Positions 57,740-64,000 of a DNA stretch of 64,000 nucleotides are shown in pieces. The position numbers and the translations under genes are program-made. Location of the stretch: assembly GCF_021916785.1 (NCBI RefSeq), contig NZ_JAKCFC010000015.1:20851-84850 (forward strand). Reading direction: 5' to 3'. Source of the DNA: Mycolicibacterium lacusdiani (GTDB lineage: Bacteria; Actinomycetota; Actinomycetes; Mycobacteriales; Mycobacteriaceae). The notes beneath the pieces were generated by a model. It saw nothing but the letters and a program-made list of their open reading frames with translations. It ran no database searches and was not told the DNA's origin. Every line of letters begins with the position of its first letter. The first letter of the stretch is position 1.

Positions 57740-58428
57740 CGAGCGCGGGGGACGCGGCGGTCACCCGCGGGCAGGTCAGCGAGGCCGTCGACCCGCTCGG
57801 CTGGCGCCTGATCCTCGGCGTAGTCACCACGCACGTGCTCGTCCCCTCGCTTGACGACGCCGCACGTGCCGTCGCGATCGCGGTGTGCGCGGCGGGCACC
57901 GACGGCACCGGTCACCTCACCGCGGAGGTCACCTCTGGCCGTGCCGTACTGCGGCTGCACACCGCGGCCAGCGGCGCCATCACCGGGCTCGACCTCGCGC
58001 TCGCGCGCCGGATCACCGAGGCACTGGCCGCTGAGTCACTCACCACCGTCGCCGGTGACGCGGTGCCACCGCAGACCATCGAGATCGCCATCGACGCGCT
58101 CGACATCGCGCGCGTGCGCCCGTTCTGGCAGGCCGTCACCGGCTACGTCGACGAACCGCACCCGTCGGACCTGCCGCCCGGCGCGCTGCAGGATCCGCTC
58201 CGGCGCGGGCCGACGATCTGGTTCCAGCAGATGGACGAGCCACGCACCCAGCGCAACAGGATCCACCTCGACGTCGACGTGCCGCCCGAACACGCCCAGG
58301 CCCGCATCGACGCCGCACTCGCAGCAGGCGGCACGCTGCTCGACGCCGACGCGGCACCGTCGTTCTGGGTCCTCGGCGATCCCGAAGGCAACGAGGCGTG
58401 CATCTGCACGTGGCAGGGACGGGACTGA
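57736..58428 (+). CDS. Fused pterin-carbinolamine-dehydratase-like and VOC/glyoxalase-like protein
   Basis: 230-aa two-domain protein. The first 100 residues (LGWRLILGVVTTHVLVPSLDDAARAVAIAVCAAG; GLDLALARRITEAL) resemble a 4a-hydroxytetrahydrobiopterin dehydratase fold; the usual catalytic histidine cluster is not obvious. The second half (IEIAIDALDIARVRPFWQAVTGY; IWFQQMDEPRTQRNRIHLDVDVP; FWVLGDPEGNEACICTW) is a VOC domain with H and E metal-ligand candidates. GTG start overlaps the exporter stop (GTGA), so it is co-expressed with it and may modify or bind the exported compound (inference). Confidence 0.75.
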   Translation: MTSAGDAAVTRGQVSEAVDPLGWRLILGVVTTHVLVPSLDDAARAVAIAVCAAGTDGTGHLTAEVTSGRAVLRLHTAASGAITGLDLALARRITEALAAESLTTVAGDAVPPQTIEIAIDALDIARVRPFWQAVTGYVDEPHPSDLPPGALQDPLRRGPTIWFQQMDEPRTQRNRIHLDVDVPPEHAQARIDAALAAGGTLLDADAAPSFWVLGDPEGNEACICTWQGRD

Positions 58429-58441
58429 CCGCAGGCATCGC

Positions 58442-58447
58442 TAAGGT
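58442..58447 (+). promoter_or_regulatory. proS -10 box, leaderless
   Basis: TAAGGT followed by 8 bp and the GTG at 58456. This supports starting proS at 58456 rather than at the in-frame TTG at 58447. Confidence 0.5.
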
Positions 58448-58455
58448 TGTCGCCT

Positions 58456-60213
58456 GTGATCACCCGCATGTCGGAGCTGTTCCTCCGCACCCTTCGCGAC
58501 GACCCGGCCGACGCCGAGGTGCCCAGCCACAAACTACTGATCCGCGCTGGTTACGTCCGCCCCGTCGGACCGGGTCTGTACTCGTGGCTGCCGCTGGGAT
58601 TGCGGGTACTGCGCAAGGTCGAGCAGGTGGTGCGCGAGGAGATGGCCGCGATCGGCGGCCAGGAGATCCTGCTACCGGCGCTGCTGCCCCGTGCGCCGTA
58701 CGAGACCACGAACCGCTGGACCGAGTACGGCCCGAACCTGTTCCGGCTCAAGGATCGGCGCGGCAACGACTACCTGCTCGGCCCGACCCACGAGGAACTG
58801 TTCGCGCTGACGGTGAAGGGGGAGTACAGCTCCTACAAGGACTTCCCGCTGCGGCTCTACCAGATCCAGACCAAGTACCGCGACGAAGCGCGGCCCCGCG
58901 CGGGCATCCTGCGCGGCCGCGAGTTCGTGATGAAGGATTCGTACTCCTTCGACGTCGACGACGCCGGGCTCAAGGACGCCTATCACGCGCACCGCGAGGC
59001 GTACCAACGCATCTTCGGCAGGCTCGACGTGCGCTACGTCATCGTCTCCGCGGTGTCGGGCGCGATGGGTGGCAGCGCGTCGGAGGAGTTCCTCGCCGAG
59101 AGCGAGGTCGGTGAGGACACCTTCGTGCGCTGCCTGGAGTCCGGGTACGCCGCGAACGTCGAAGCCGTGGTGACCCGCCCGCCGGCGCCGCAGCCGTTCG
59201 ACGACCTGCCCGAGGCGGTCGTGCACGACACCGGTGACACGCCGACCATCGCGACGTTGGTCGAATGGGCCAACGGCGCCGACCTTCCGCAGTTCGCCGG
59301 GCGCGAGGTCACCGGCGCGGACACCCTCAAGAACGTCTTGCTGAAGACCCGCCTGCCCGGCGGTGAGTGGGAGTTGCTCGCGGTCGGCGTACCCGGTGAC
59401 CGGGAGGTCGACGACAAGCGCCTTGGTGCGGCGCTCGACCCCGCCGAGTACGCGCTGCTCGACGACGCCGACTTCGCCAAGAACACGTTCCTCGCGAAGG
59501 GGTACATCGGTCCGAAGGGCTTGTTGGCCAACGGTGTTCGCTACCTCGTCGATCCGCGCATCGTCGACGGCACGGCCTGGATCACCGGTGCCGACGAGAA
59601 GGGCAAGCACGTCGTGGGACTGGTCGCGGGGCGCGACTTCGTCCCCGACGGCACCATCGAGGCCGCCGAGGTCCGCGACGGCGATCCCTCGCCGGACGGC
59701 ATGGGCCCATTGGTGTCGGCGCGCGGTATCGAGATCGGCCACATCTTCCAGCTCGGCCGCAAGTACACCGACGCCTTCTCGGCCGACGTGCTCGGTGAGA
59801 ACGGCAAGCCGGTGCGGCTGACGATGGGTTCCTACGGCATCGGGATATCCCGCATGGTCGCGGTGATCGCCGAGCAGCAACACGACGAACTCGGCTTGCG
59901 CTGGCCGAGCGCCGTCGCACCGTTTGCCGCGCACGTCGTGATCGCCAACAAGGACACCGACGCCCGCGTCGGCGCGACCGGCATCGCCAACGACCTCGAC
60001 CGGATGGGCATAGAGGTGCTCCTCGACGACCGAAAGTCCTCGCCGGGCATCAAGTTCAAGGACGCCGAACTCCTCGGCGTGCCGTGGATCGTGGTGGTGG
60101 GCCGGGGCTGGGCCGACGGCAAGGTCGAGCTGCGCAACCGGTTCACCGGCGCGACGACGGAGATCCCCGTCGACACCGCGGCGAGCGAGATCTTCGCCGC
60201 ACTCACCAGCTGA
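58456..60213 (+). CDS. proS: Prolyl-tRNA synthetase, bacterial type
   Basis: 585-aa class II synthetase charging tRNA-Pro. Motif 1 and 2 regions (QEILLPALLPRAPYETTNRW; RDEARPRAGILRGREFVMKDSYSF), the editing INS domain in the middle (ESGYAANVEAVVTR; DTGDTPTIATLVEWAN), motif 3 GSYGIGISRMVAV, and the C-terminal anticodon domain are all present. GTG 58456 gives the N-terminus ITRMSELFLRTLRDDP seen in mycobacterial orthologues. Confidence 0.96.
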   Translation: MITRMSELFLRTLRDDPADAEVPSHKLLIRAGYVRPVGPGLYSWLPLGLRVLRKVEQVVREEMAAIGGQEILLPALLPRAPYETTNRWTEYGPNLFRLKDRRGNDYLLGPTHEELFALTVKGEYSSYKDFPLRLYQIQTKYRDEARPRAGILRGREFVMKDSYSFDVDDAGLKDAYHAHREAYQRIFGRLDVRYVIVSAVSGAMGGSASEEFLAESEVGEDTFVRCLESGYAANVEAVVTRPPAPQPFDDLPEAVVHDTGDTPTIATLVEWANGADLPQFAGREVTGADTLKNVLLKTRLPGGEWELLAVGVPGDREVDDKRLGAALDPAEYALLDDADFAKNTFLAKGYIGPKGLLANGVRYLVDPRIVDGTAWITGADEKGKHVVGLVAGRDFVPDGTIEAAEVRDGDPSPDGMGPLVSARGIEIGHIFQLGRKYTDAFSADVLGENGKPVRLTMGSYGIGISRMVAVIAEQQHDELGLRWPSAVAPFAAHVVIANKDTDARVGATGIANDLDRMGIEVLLDDRKSSPGIKFKDAELLGVPWIVVVGRGWADGKVELRNRFTGATTEIPVDTAASEIFAALTS

Positions 60214-60225
60214 CGGGCGTCGCCG

Positions 60226-60792
60226 TCACTCGCTGCCGCCGGGGAACGCGACGGTGGTGGGTGACGTCCCGAGCACTGCCCGCCACCTCGCGGCGGTGAC
60301 GGCGGCCTCGGTCAGGGCCGTGACGGCCAGCGTCCGGTCCTCGGTCGTCGTCGCCTGCTCGAGCACGGCGCGCCACGCGACGGCGCTGTCCTCTTCCATC
60401 CGCACGGCCAGCGTTGCGGCGTCGTCCGGGTCGTCGACGTCGATGGGGATCTGGTAGCCGGCGGCGGGCAGCGGTGCGGCCGCGCCGCGGCCGGTGAGTC
60501 GGGCGATGCCCGCCTCGCGTTGTTCGCGGTGGGTTCGCATGGCCGCCGCGACGAGGTCGTTGACGTCCGGTGTGGAGTGGGCGGAGACCAGGCCGTAGCC
60601 GTAGATCACGCCGTGCTCGGTCGCGATCGCGTCGAACAGCGCCCCGTCCGGTCCCTCGGGCCGTGCCGGATCGGGCGTGCGGCTGGCGCTGGTGATGGGC
60701 GACGGCGTGGTGGTCGTCGTAGTCGGGGGTGTCGTAGTCGGGGGTGTCGTGGTCGGGGGTGTCGTGGTGCTGGACGGTGTCGGTGACGTCAT
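60226..60792 (-). CDS. DUF4439 ferritin-like protein with Pro/Thr-rich N-terminus (Rv2844-like)
   Basis: 188-aa protein. The first 35 residues are a low-complexity tract of PPTTT units encoded by the 15-bp repeats at 60719-60763. The rest (DGALFDAIATEHGVIYGYGLVSAHS; AAAMRTHREQREAGIARL; MEEDSAVAWRAVLEQATTTEDRTLAVTALTEAAVTAARWRAVLG) is a four-helix ferritin-like DUF4439 bundle, with Glu/His residues that could bind metal. The ATG overlaps the stop of the upstream lipoprotein gene (ATGA), so both are one operon. Function unknown. Confidence 0.75.
   Translation of the reverse strand: MTSPTPSSTTTPPTTTPPTTTPPTTTTTTPSPITSASRTPDPARPEGPDGALFDAIATEHGVIYGYGLVSAHSTPDVNDLVAAAMRTHREQREAGIARLTGRGAAAPLPAAGYQIPIDVDDPDDAATLAVRMEEDSAVAWRAVLEQATTTEDRTLAVTALTEAAVTAARWRAVLGTSPTTVAFPGGSE
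60719..60763. repeat. Three tandem 15-bp repeats within coding DNA
   Basis: Unit GTAGTCGGGGGTGTC repeated three times (60719, 60734, 60749) with one substitution in the third copy. On the minus strand it encodes the repeated PPTTT tract. Because 15 is divisible by 3, copy-number change would lengthen or shorten the tract without a frameshift. Confidence 0.8.
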
Positions 60793-61298
60793 GACGCGAC
60801 CCCTGCGAGCGCGACGCTGAATGCCGCGGTGCAGGACGCGGCGACCGACCCCAGCAGGCCCGCGGCGTAGCCCGACTCTTCGGCGGCCGCCTGCGCGGCG
60901 CCGTCGGCCGACTGCCGGAGGGCGTCGACGACCGCGCCCGGCGTGGGCGGCGCAGGCGGTTGGCTCGGCGCCGAGGTGGACGCCGACGTCGACGAGGTGC
61001 TGCTGGTGGGCGTCGCGCCGGTGATGCGGGTGATCTCCTCGGCAAGCGCCTCGGCGTGGGCCGACCGCTCCGCGGCAACGGCGGTCATCGCGGCCGCGAC
61101 CGGCGGCGGCGCCGACGAGGCCGCGCCGGCTGCCAGCTGGCTGTCGGACCGGGCCCGTTCCAGTTGTGCGGTCAGGACGGAGACGTCGGGCGGCGGGTTC
61201 TTGGATCCGCAGGCCACCGACGTCGCGCCCAGCGCCGCCAGCGCCGCCGATCCGATCAGCAGGCGCCGCCTGCTGAGGTGGGGGAGGGCGCTCGGCAC
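60789..61298 (-). CDS. Tat-type lipoprotein, Ala-rich (Rv2843-like)
   Basis: 169-aa exported protein. N-terminus LSRRRLLIG is a twin-arginine motif, followed by a hydrophobic stretch and lipobox TSVAC (about Cys29), so a Tat-exported lipoprotein is likely. The mature part is helical and Ala-rich (TAQLERARSDSQLAAGAA; AAVAAERSAHAEALAEEITRITGA), with a Ser/Thr/Pro linker and a second helical segment resembling the ferritin-like fold of the next gene. GTG 61298 used; upstream open frame has no signal-peptide logic. Function unknown. Confidence 0.75.
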   Translation of the reverse strand: MPSALPHLSRRRLLIGSAALAALGATSVACGSKNPPPDVSVLTAQLERARSDSQLAAGAASSAPPPVAAAMTAVAAERSAHAEALAEEITRITGATPTSSTSSTSASTSAPSQPPAPPTPGAVVDALRQSADGAAQAAAEESGYAAGLLGSVAASCTAAFSVALAGVAS

Positions 61299-61462
61299 AC
61301 CGACATCCTGCCATCCCGCCGTCAGGCGTCCTGCGTGCCAGCCCGGCCCGCCTGCCTGCGGTTTGCCAATCGGCCCGCCCGGGCTGGCGTATCGTTGATA
61401 CTCGATCCCGGGTGCCGCCCACCTGGGAACATGTCCGCACAACTCAAGACGAGGAGCTCGCC

Positions 61463-62035
61463 GTGGCATCGGATGCCCCGCTACGGTCCGCCCGCCTGCC
61501 CACGCCGGCCGAGGTGACCGAGCTGCTCACGGACGAGTTCGCGCGCCGCGGATGCGTGATCGAGGACGTGGAGGTGCAGGCCTCTTCGCGTCCGCCACGG
61601 ATCGCCGTGATCGCCGACGGTGACGACGCGACCGAGGGCCATCTCGACCTTGATCTCGTCGCCGAACTCGGCCGGATCGCGTCCGAACTCATGGACCAGC
61701 TCGACGAGCCGACCGGTGGCGGACCGCCGTACGTCCTCGAGGTGACGTCGCGCGGGGTCGATCGGCCGCTGACCGCGCCCCGCCACTACCGACGCGCGCA
61801 GGGGCGCAAGGTCGAGTTGACCCTGTCCGACGGGTCGCGCCTCGAGGGCCGCCTCGGCCCGCTGGCGGACGACGCCGTGTCGGTGGTCGTCGCCGACGGT
61901 GCCCGCGGCAAGTACGCCGTGCGCAGTCTGCCCCTGACCGAGATTTCCAACGCCGTTGTCCAGGTCGAGTTCTCGCCGCCGAATCGGCGCGAACTCGAGT
62001 TGGCAGGCCTGTCCGGAGAGGAGCCGGCCGGATGA
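61463..62035 (+). CDS. rimP: Ribosome maturation factor RimP
   Basis: 190-aa 30S assembly factor. N-terminal KH-like half (CVIEDVEVQASSRPPRIAVIADGDD; LDLDLVAELGRIASELMDQLDE), the signature YVLEVTSRGVDRPLTAPRHYRRAQGRKVEL, and the C-terminal Sm-like half. GTG 61463 has GAGGAG 6 nt upstream; the open frame extends 17 codons further without a ribosome site. First gene of the rimP-nusA-ylxR-infB block; nusA overlaps its stop (ATGA). Confidence 0.94.
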   Translation: MASDAPLRSARLPTPAEVTELLTDEFARRGCVIEDVEVQASSRPPRIAVIADGDDATEGHLDLDLVAELGRIASELMDQLDEPTGGGPPYVLEVTSRGVDRPLTAPRHYRRAQGRKVELTLSDGSRLEGRLGPLADDAVSVVVADGARGKYAVRSLPLTEISNAVVQVEFSPPNRRELELAGLSGEEPAG

Positions 62036-63075
62036 ACATCGACATGGCCGCACTACACGCCATCGAGGTCGACCGCGGAATCGCGGTCGACGAATTGCTC
62101 GAGACGATCAAGACGGCGCTGCTGACCGCCTATCGGCACACCGAGGGCCACCAGGCCGACGCCAGGATCGACATCGACCGCAAGTCGGGTTCGGTGCGGG
62201 TGATGGCACGCGAGAACGACGCCGACGGCAACCTGATCCAGGAATGGGACGACACTCCCGAGGGCTTCGGTCGCGTCGCCGCGACGACCGCGCGCCAGGT
62301 GATGCTGCAGCGGTTCCGCGATGCGGAGAACGAGCGGATCTACGGCGAGTTCTCGGCCCGTGAGGGCGACATCGTGGCAGGCGTCGTGCAGCGCGACGCC
62401 AGGGAGAACGCCAGGGGCAACATCGTCGTGCGCCTGGGTACCGAGGCCAAGGGCTCCGAGGGGATGATCCGCCCGGCCGAACAGGTGCCCGGTGAGCGCT
62501 ACGAGCACGGCGATCGGTTGCGGTGCTACGTGATCGGCGTGACCCGCGGCCCGCGCGAGCCGCGCATCGAGCTGTCCCGCACCCACCCGAACCTGGTGCG
62601 GAAGCTGTTCTCGCTCGAGGTGCCGGAGATCGCCGACGGCTCGGTCGAGATCGCCGCCGTCGCACGCGAGGCCGGGCACCGGTCGAAGATCGCAGTGGCG
62701 TCGCGGGCGTCGGGCCTCAACGCCAAGGGCGCCTGCATCGGTCCCATGGGCCAGCGGGTGCGCAACGTGATGAGCGAGTTGTCCGGCGAGAAGATCGACA
62801 TCATCGACTACGACGAGGACCCGGCTCGCTTCGTCGCCAACGCGCTGTCGCCGGCCAAGGTGGTGTCGGTGACCGTCATCGACGAGGCCACCCGCGCCGC
62901 CCGCGTCATCGTTCCGGACTTCCAGCTGTCGCTGGCGATCGGCAAGGAAGGGCAGAACGCCAGGTTGGCTGCCCGCCTCACGGGGTGGCGCATCGACATC
63001 CGCAGCGACGCGGCGACCGAGGCGGACGGGTCGCCCGCGCCGAGCGCAGCCCGTGGAGCTGCCCGGGAAGGCTAG
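62032..63075 (+). CDS. nusA: Transcription termination/antitermination factor NusA
   Basis: 347-aa RNA-polymerase-binding factor. The N-terminal domain (MNIDMAALHAIEVDRGIAVDE) contacts polymerase; the S1 domain (GDIVAGVVQRDARENARGNIVVRLG) and the two KH domains (RGPREPRIELSRTHPNLVRKLF; GKEGQNARLAARLTGWRIDI) follow. The acidic repeats of the E. coli protein are absent, as in other actinobacteria. ATG overlaps the rimP stop. Confidence 0.96.
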   Translation: MNIDMAALHAIEVDRGIAVDELLETIKTALLTAYRHTEGHQADARIDIDRKSGSVRVMARENDADGNLIQEWDDTPEGFGRVAATTARQVMLQRFRDAENERIYGEFSAREGDIVAGVVQRDARENARGNIVVRLGTEAKGSEGMIRPAEQVPGERYEHGDRLRCYVIGVTRGPREPRIELSRTHPNLVRKLFSLEVPEIADGSVEIAAVAREAGHRSKIAVASRASGLNAKGACIGPMGQRVRNVMSELSGEKIDIIDYDEDPARFVANALSPAKVVSVTVIDEATRAARVIVPDFQLSLAIGKEGQNARLAARLTGWRIDIRSDAATEADGSPAPSAARGAAREG

Positions 63076-63111
63076 GTCGACACGCGATTCCGCGTGCGGG
63101 TCCGGTGCGGC

Positions 63112-63117
63112 TAGACT
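63112..63117 (+). promoter_or_regulatory. ylxR -10 box, leaderless
   Basis: TAGACT, 5 bp before the GTG at 63123, with no Shine-Dalgarno. Suggests a promoter within the nusA-infB operon. Confidence 0.5.
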
Positions 63118-63122
63118 GAGCC

Positions 63123-63503
63123 GTGATCCAGCGCGAGACTTCTGCCTCCGTGCCCGGACGAACCGACGAACCCCAGGGACCGGTGCGTACGTGCGTGGGA
63201 TGCCGGAGACGAGAGTTGGCTGCCGAATTGCTGCGAGTGGTCGCCGAGCGCGACGGGAACGGCGAGTGCGTCGTGACCGTTGACTCAGCGGGTAATCTGC
63301 CGGGGCGGGGTGCGTGGTTGCATCTCGACCAGCATTGCCTCGACTCAGCAATCCGGCGGCGAGCCTTCACCCGAGCGTTGCGCATCACCGGTCCGCCGGA
63401 CACATCCGCGGTTGTCGAGTTCTTCGTCGTCGAGCTAGAGGACGGCAAGGGACGAGCCAACCCGGCAACAGAACAGGTAGCGAAGAACATGAGCACACCG
63501 TGA
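63123..63503 (+). CDS. ylxR: YlxR family RNA-binding protein (RNase P modulator-like)
   Basis: 126-aa protein. RTCVGCRRRELAAELLRVVAE and the downstream GRGAWLHLDQHCLDSAIRRRAFTRAL are the two conserved YlxR blocks, including the G-R-G-A-W loop. The group is now described as modulating RNase P or binding RNA. C-terminal 30 residues are acidic and variable. Standard position between nusA and infB; corresponds to Rv2840c. GTG start as above. Confidence 0.9.
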   Translation: MIQRETSASVPGRTDEPQGPVRTCVGCRRRELAAELLRVVAERDGNGECVVTVDSAGNLPGRGAWLHLDQHCLDSAIRRRAFTRALRITGPPDTSAVVEFFVVELEDGKGRANPATEQVAKNMSTP

Positions 63504-63580
63504 AGTTCCGATGACCATGCGTCATAGCTAAACCCGAGGCGCGGCCGACCCACCGCCGTGTCTCCCAGACAGGAGATGTA

Positions 63581-64000
63581 GTGGCAGGCAAGGCCCGCGT
63601 GCACGAGTTGGCTAAGGAACTCGGTGTCACCAGCAAGGAAGTACTCGCCCGACTGAGCGATCAGGGCGAATTCGTGAAGTCAGCGTCCTCCACCGTGGAG
63701 GCCCCCGTCGCGCGCCGGTTGCGCGAATCGTTCGGGGGGAACAAGGCCGCAAAGGCTCCAGCGGCCCCCGCACCCTCTGGAAACGGATCCGCCGCATCGA
63801 CGGCACCCAAGCCGGGCGCGCCCAAGCCGCCCGCAGCCGAGGCTCCGGTCTCGACGGCGCCGAAGCCAGGCGGCCCGAGGCCTGCTCCGCCCGCCTCGCC
63901 GGCGGCCGCAGCAGCACCGCCGGCCCCGCCCGCACCTCCGGCCGCGCCCGCCGCACCGGCGACACCCGCCGCTCCGGCAGCAGATCGGCAGAGCGTCGTG
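63581..64000 (+). CDS. infB: Translation initiation factor IF-2, N-terminal part (runs off right edge)
   Basis: 140 codons visible. GTG with AGGAG 5 nt upstream. AGKARVHELAKELGVTSKEVLARLSDQGEFVKSASSTVEAPVARRLRESF is the IF-2 N-terminal helical domain; from about residue 60 a Pro/Ala/Lys linker begins (KAPAAPAPSG; APKPGAPKPPAAEAP), as usual in actinobacteria. The GTPase domain lies outside the window. Confidence 0.95.
   Translation, partial: MAGKARVHELAKELGVTSKEVLARLSDQGEFVKSASSTVEAPVARRLRESFGGNKAAKAPAAPAPSGNGSAASTAPKPGAPKPPAAEAPVSTAPKPGGPRPAPPASPAAAAAPPAPPAPPAAPAAPATPAAPAADRQSVV

Noticed and set aside
60719..60763. Short tandem repeat as a possible CRISPR or REP array.
   Set aside because: Contiguous 15-bp units without spacers, lying inside a coding sequence as a codon-multiple repeat.
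1..64000. tRNA, rRNA, insertion sequences, prophage, integrase or attachment sites.
   Set aside because: I found no cloverleaf-like gene, transposase, integrase or terminal repeats on reading both strands; a tRNA or covariance-model scan would be decisive.

Overview
The window is high-GC actinobacterial chromosome, and gene content and order place it in a mycobacterium, most likely an environmental rapid grower (Mycolicibacterium type). From about 15.4 kb to the right end it follows the Mycobacterium tuberculosis block Rv2876-Rv2839c: DUF2631 membrane protein, MPT70/MPT83-like fasciclin proteins, dxr, rip1, ispG, a GNAT protein, lipoprotein PBP, DUF1707 protein, mapB, glnA4, amidotransferase, aldC, SDR, nicT, mtr, lysophospholipase, mqo, GNAT, Mg/Co-chelatase-like protein, cobO, cobB, cysG, efpA, proS, two small surface proteins, rimP, nusA, ylxR and the start of infB. 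Mycothiol, F420 and MEP-pathway genes fit this placement. I saw no rRNA, tRNA, CRISPR array, insertion sequence or prophage.

Region 1 (1-15.4 kb) is accessory catabolism. A leftward operon (SMP-30 lactonase-like, thioesterase, TetR) faces a rightward operon of cytochrome P450, zinc dehydrogenase, HpcH-type aldolase, SDR, Baeyer-Villiger-type monooxygenase and esterase. These are followed by a SRPBCC protein, a phosphotransferase-family kinase next to an acyl-CoA dehydrogenase, an F420-type oxidoreductase and a WES/DGAT acyltransferase. Three promoters here share one element, CTTTACAAA-N12-TGTYAMGCWC, with identical spacing. The content suggests ketone oxidation to a lactone or ester, hydrolysis, CoA activation and then kinase/ACAD handling of a hydroxyacyl-CoA. 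The substrate is unknown.

Region 2 (15.4-29.4 kb) holds photolyase, a second LLM oxidoreductase, an allantoinase-like (PuuE) deacetylase with an apparent in-frame internal deletion, a leaderless MerR regulator, an SDR, the fasciclin pair, the isoprenoid/protease cluster dxr-rip1-ispG, and a lipoprotein penicillin-binding protein. Region 3 (29.4-41.5 kb) holds mapB coupled to cobQ, small surface or unknown proteins, a TetR regulator with two tandem palindromic operators, and a glutamylpolyamine-type catabolic operon (glnA4, puuD-like hydrolase, aldehyde dehydrogenase, SDR, GntR) divergent from an APC permease.

Region 4 (41.5-53.7 kb) begins with an ArsR regulator and a methyltransferase ahead of the Ni/Co permease nicT, whose -35 region is covered by a 28-bp palindrome. 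Mycothione reductase, malate:quinone oxidoreductase and the cobalamin/siroheme genes follow; metal uptake and B12 synthesis probably serve each other. Region 5 (53.7-64 kb) has two tandem efpA-type exporters sharing a palindrome at their -10 boxes, separated by a divergent LysR/SDR pair that has lost both 5' ends in what looks like one deletion. The proS-rimP-nusA-ylxR-infB translation block completes the window. Many genes have a TANNNT box 5-8 bp before the start codon and no Shine-Dalgarno sequence, the leaderless pattern typical of mycobacteria.
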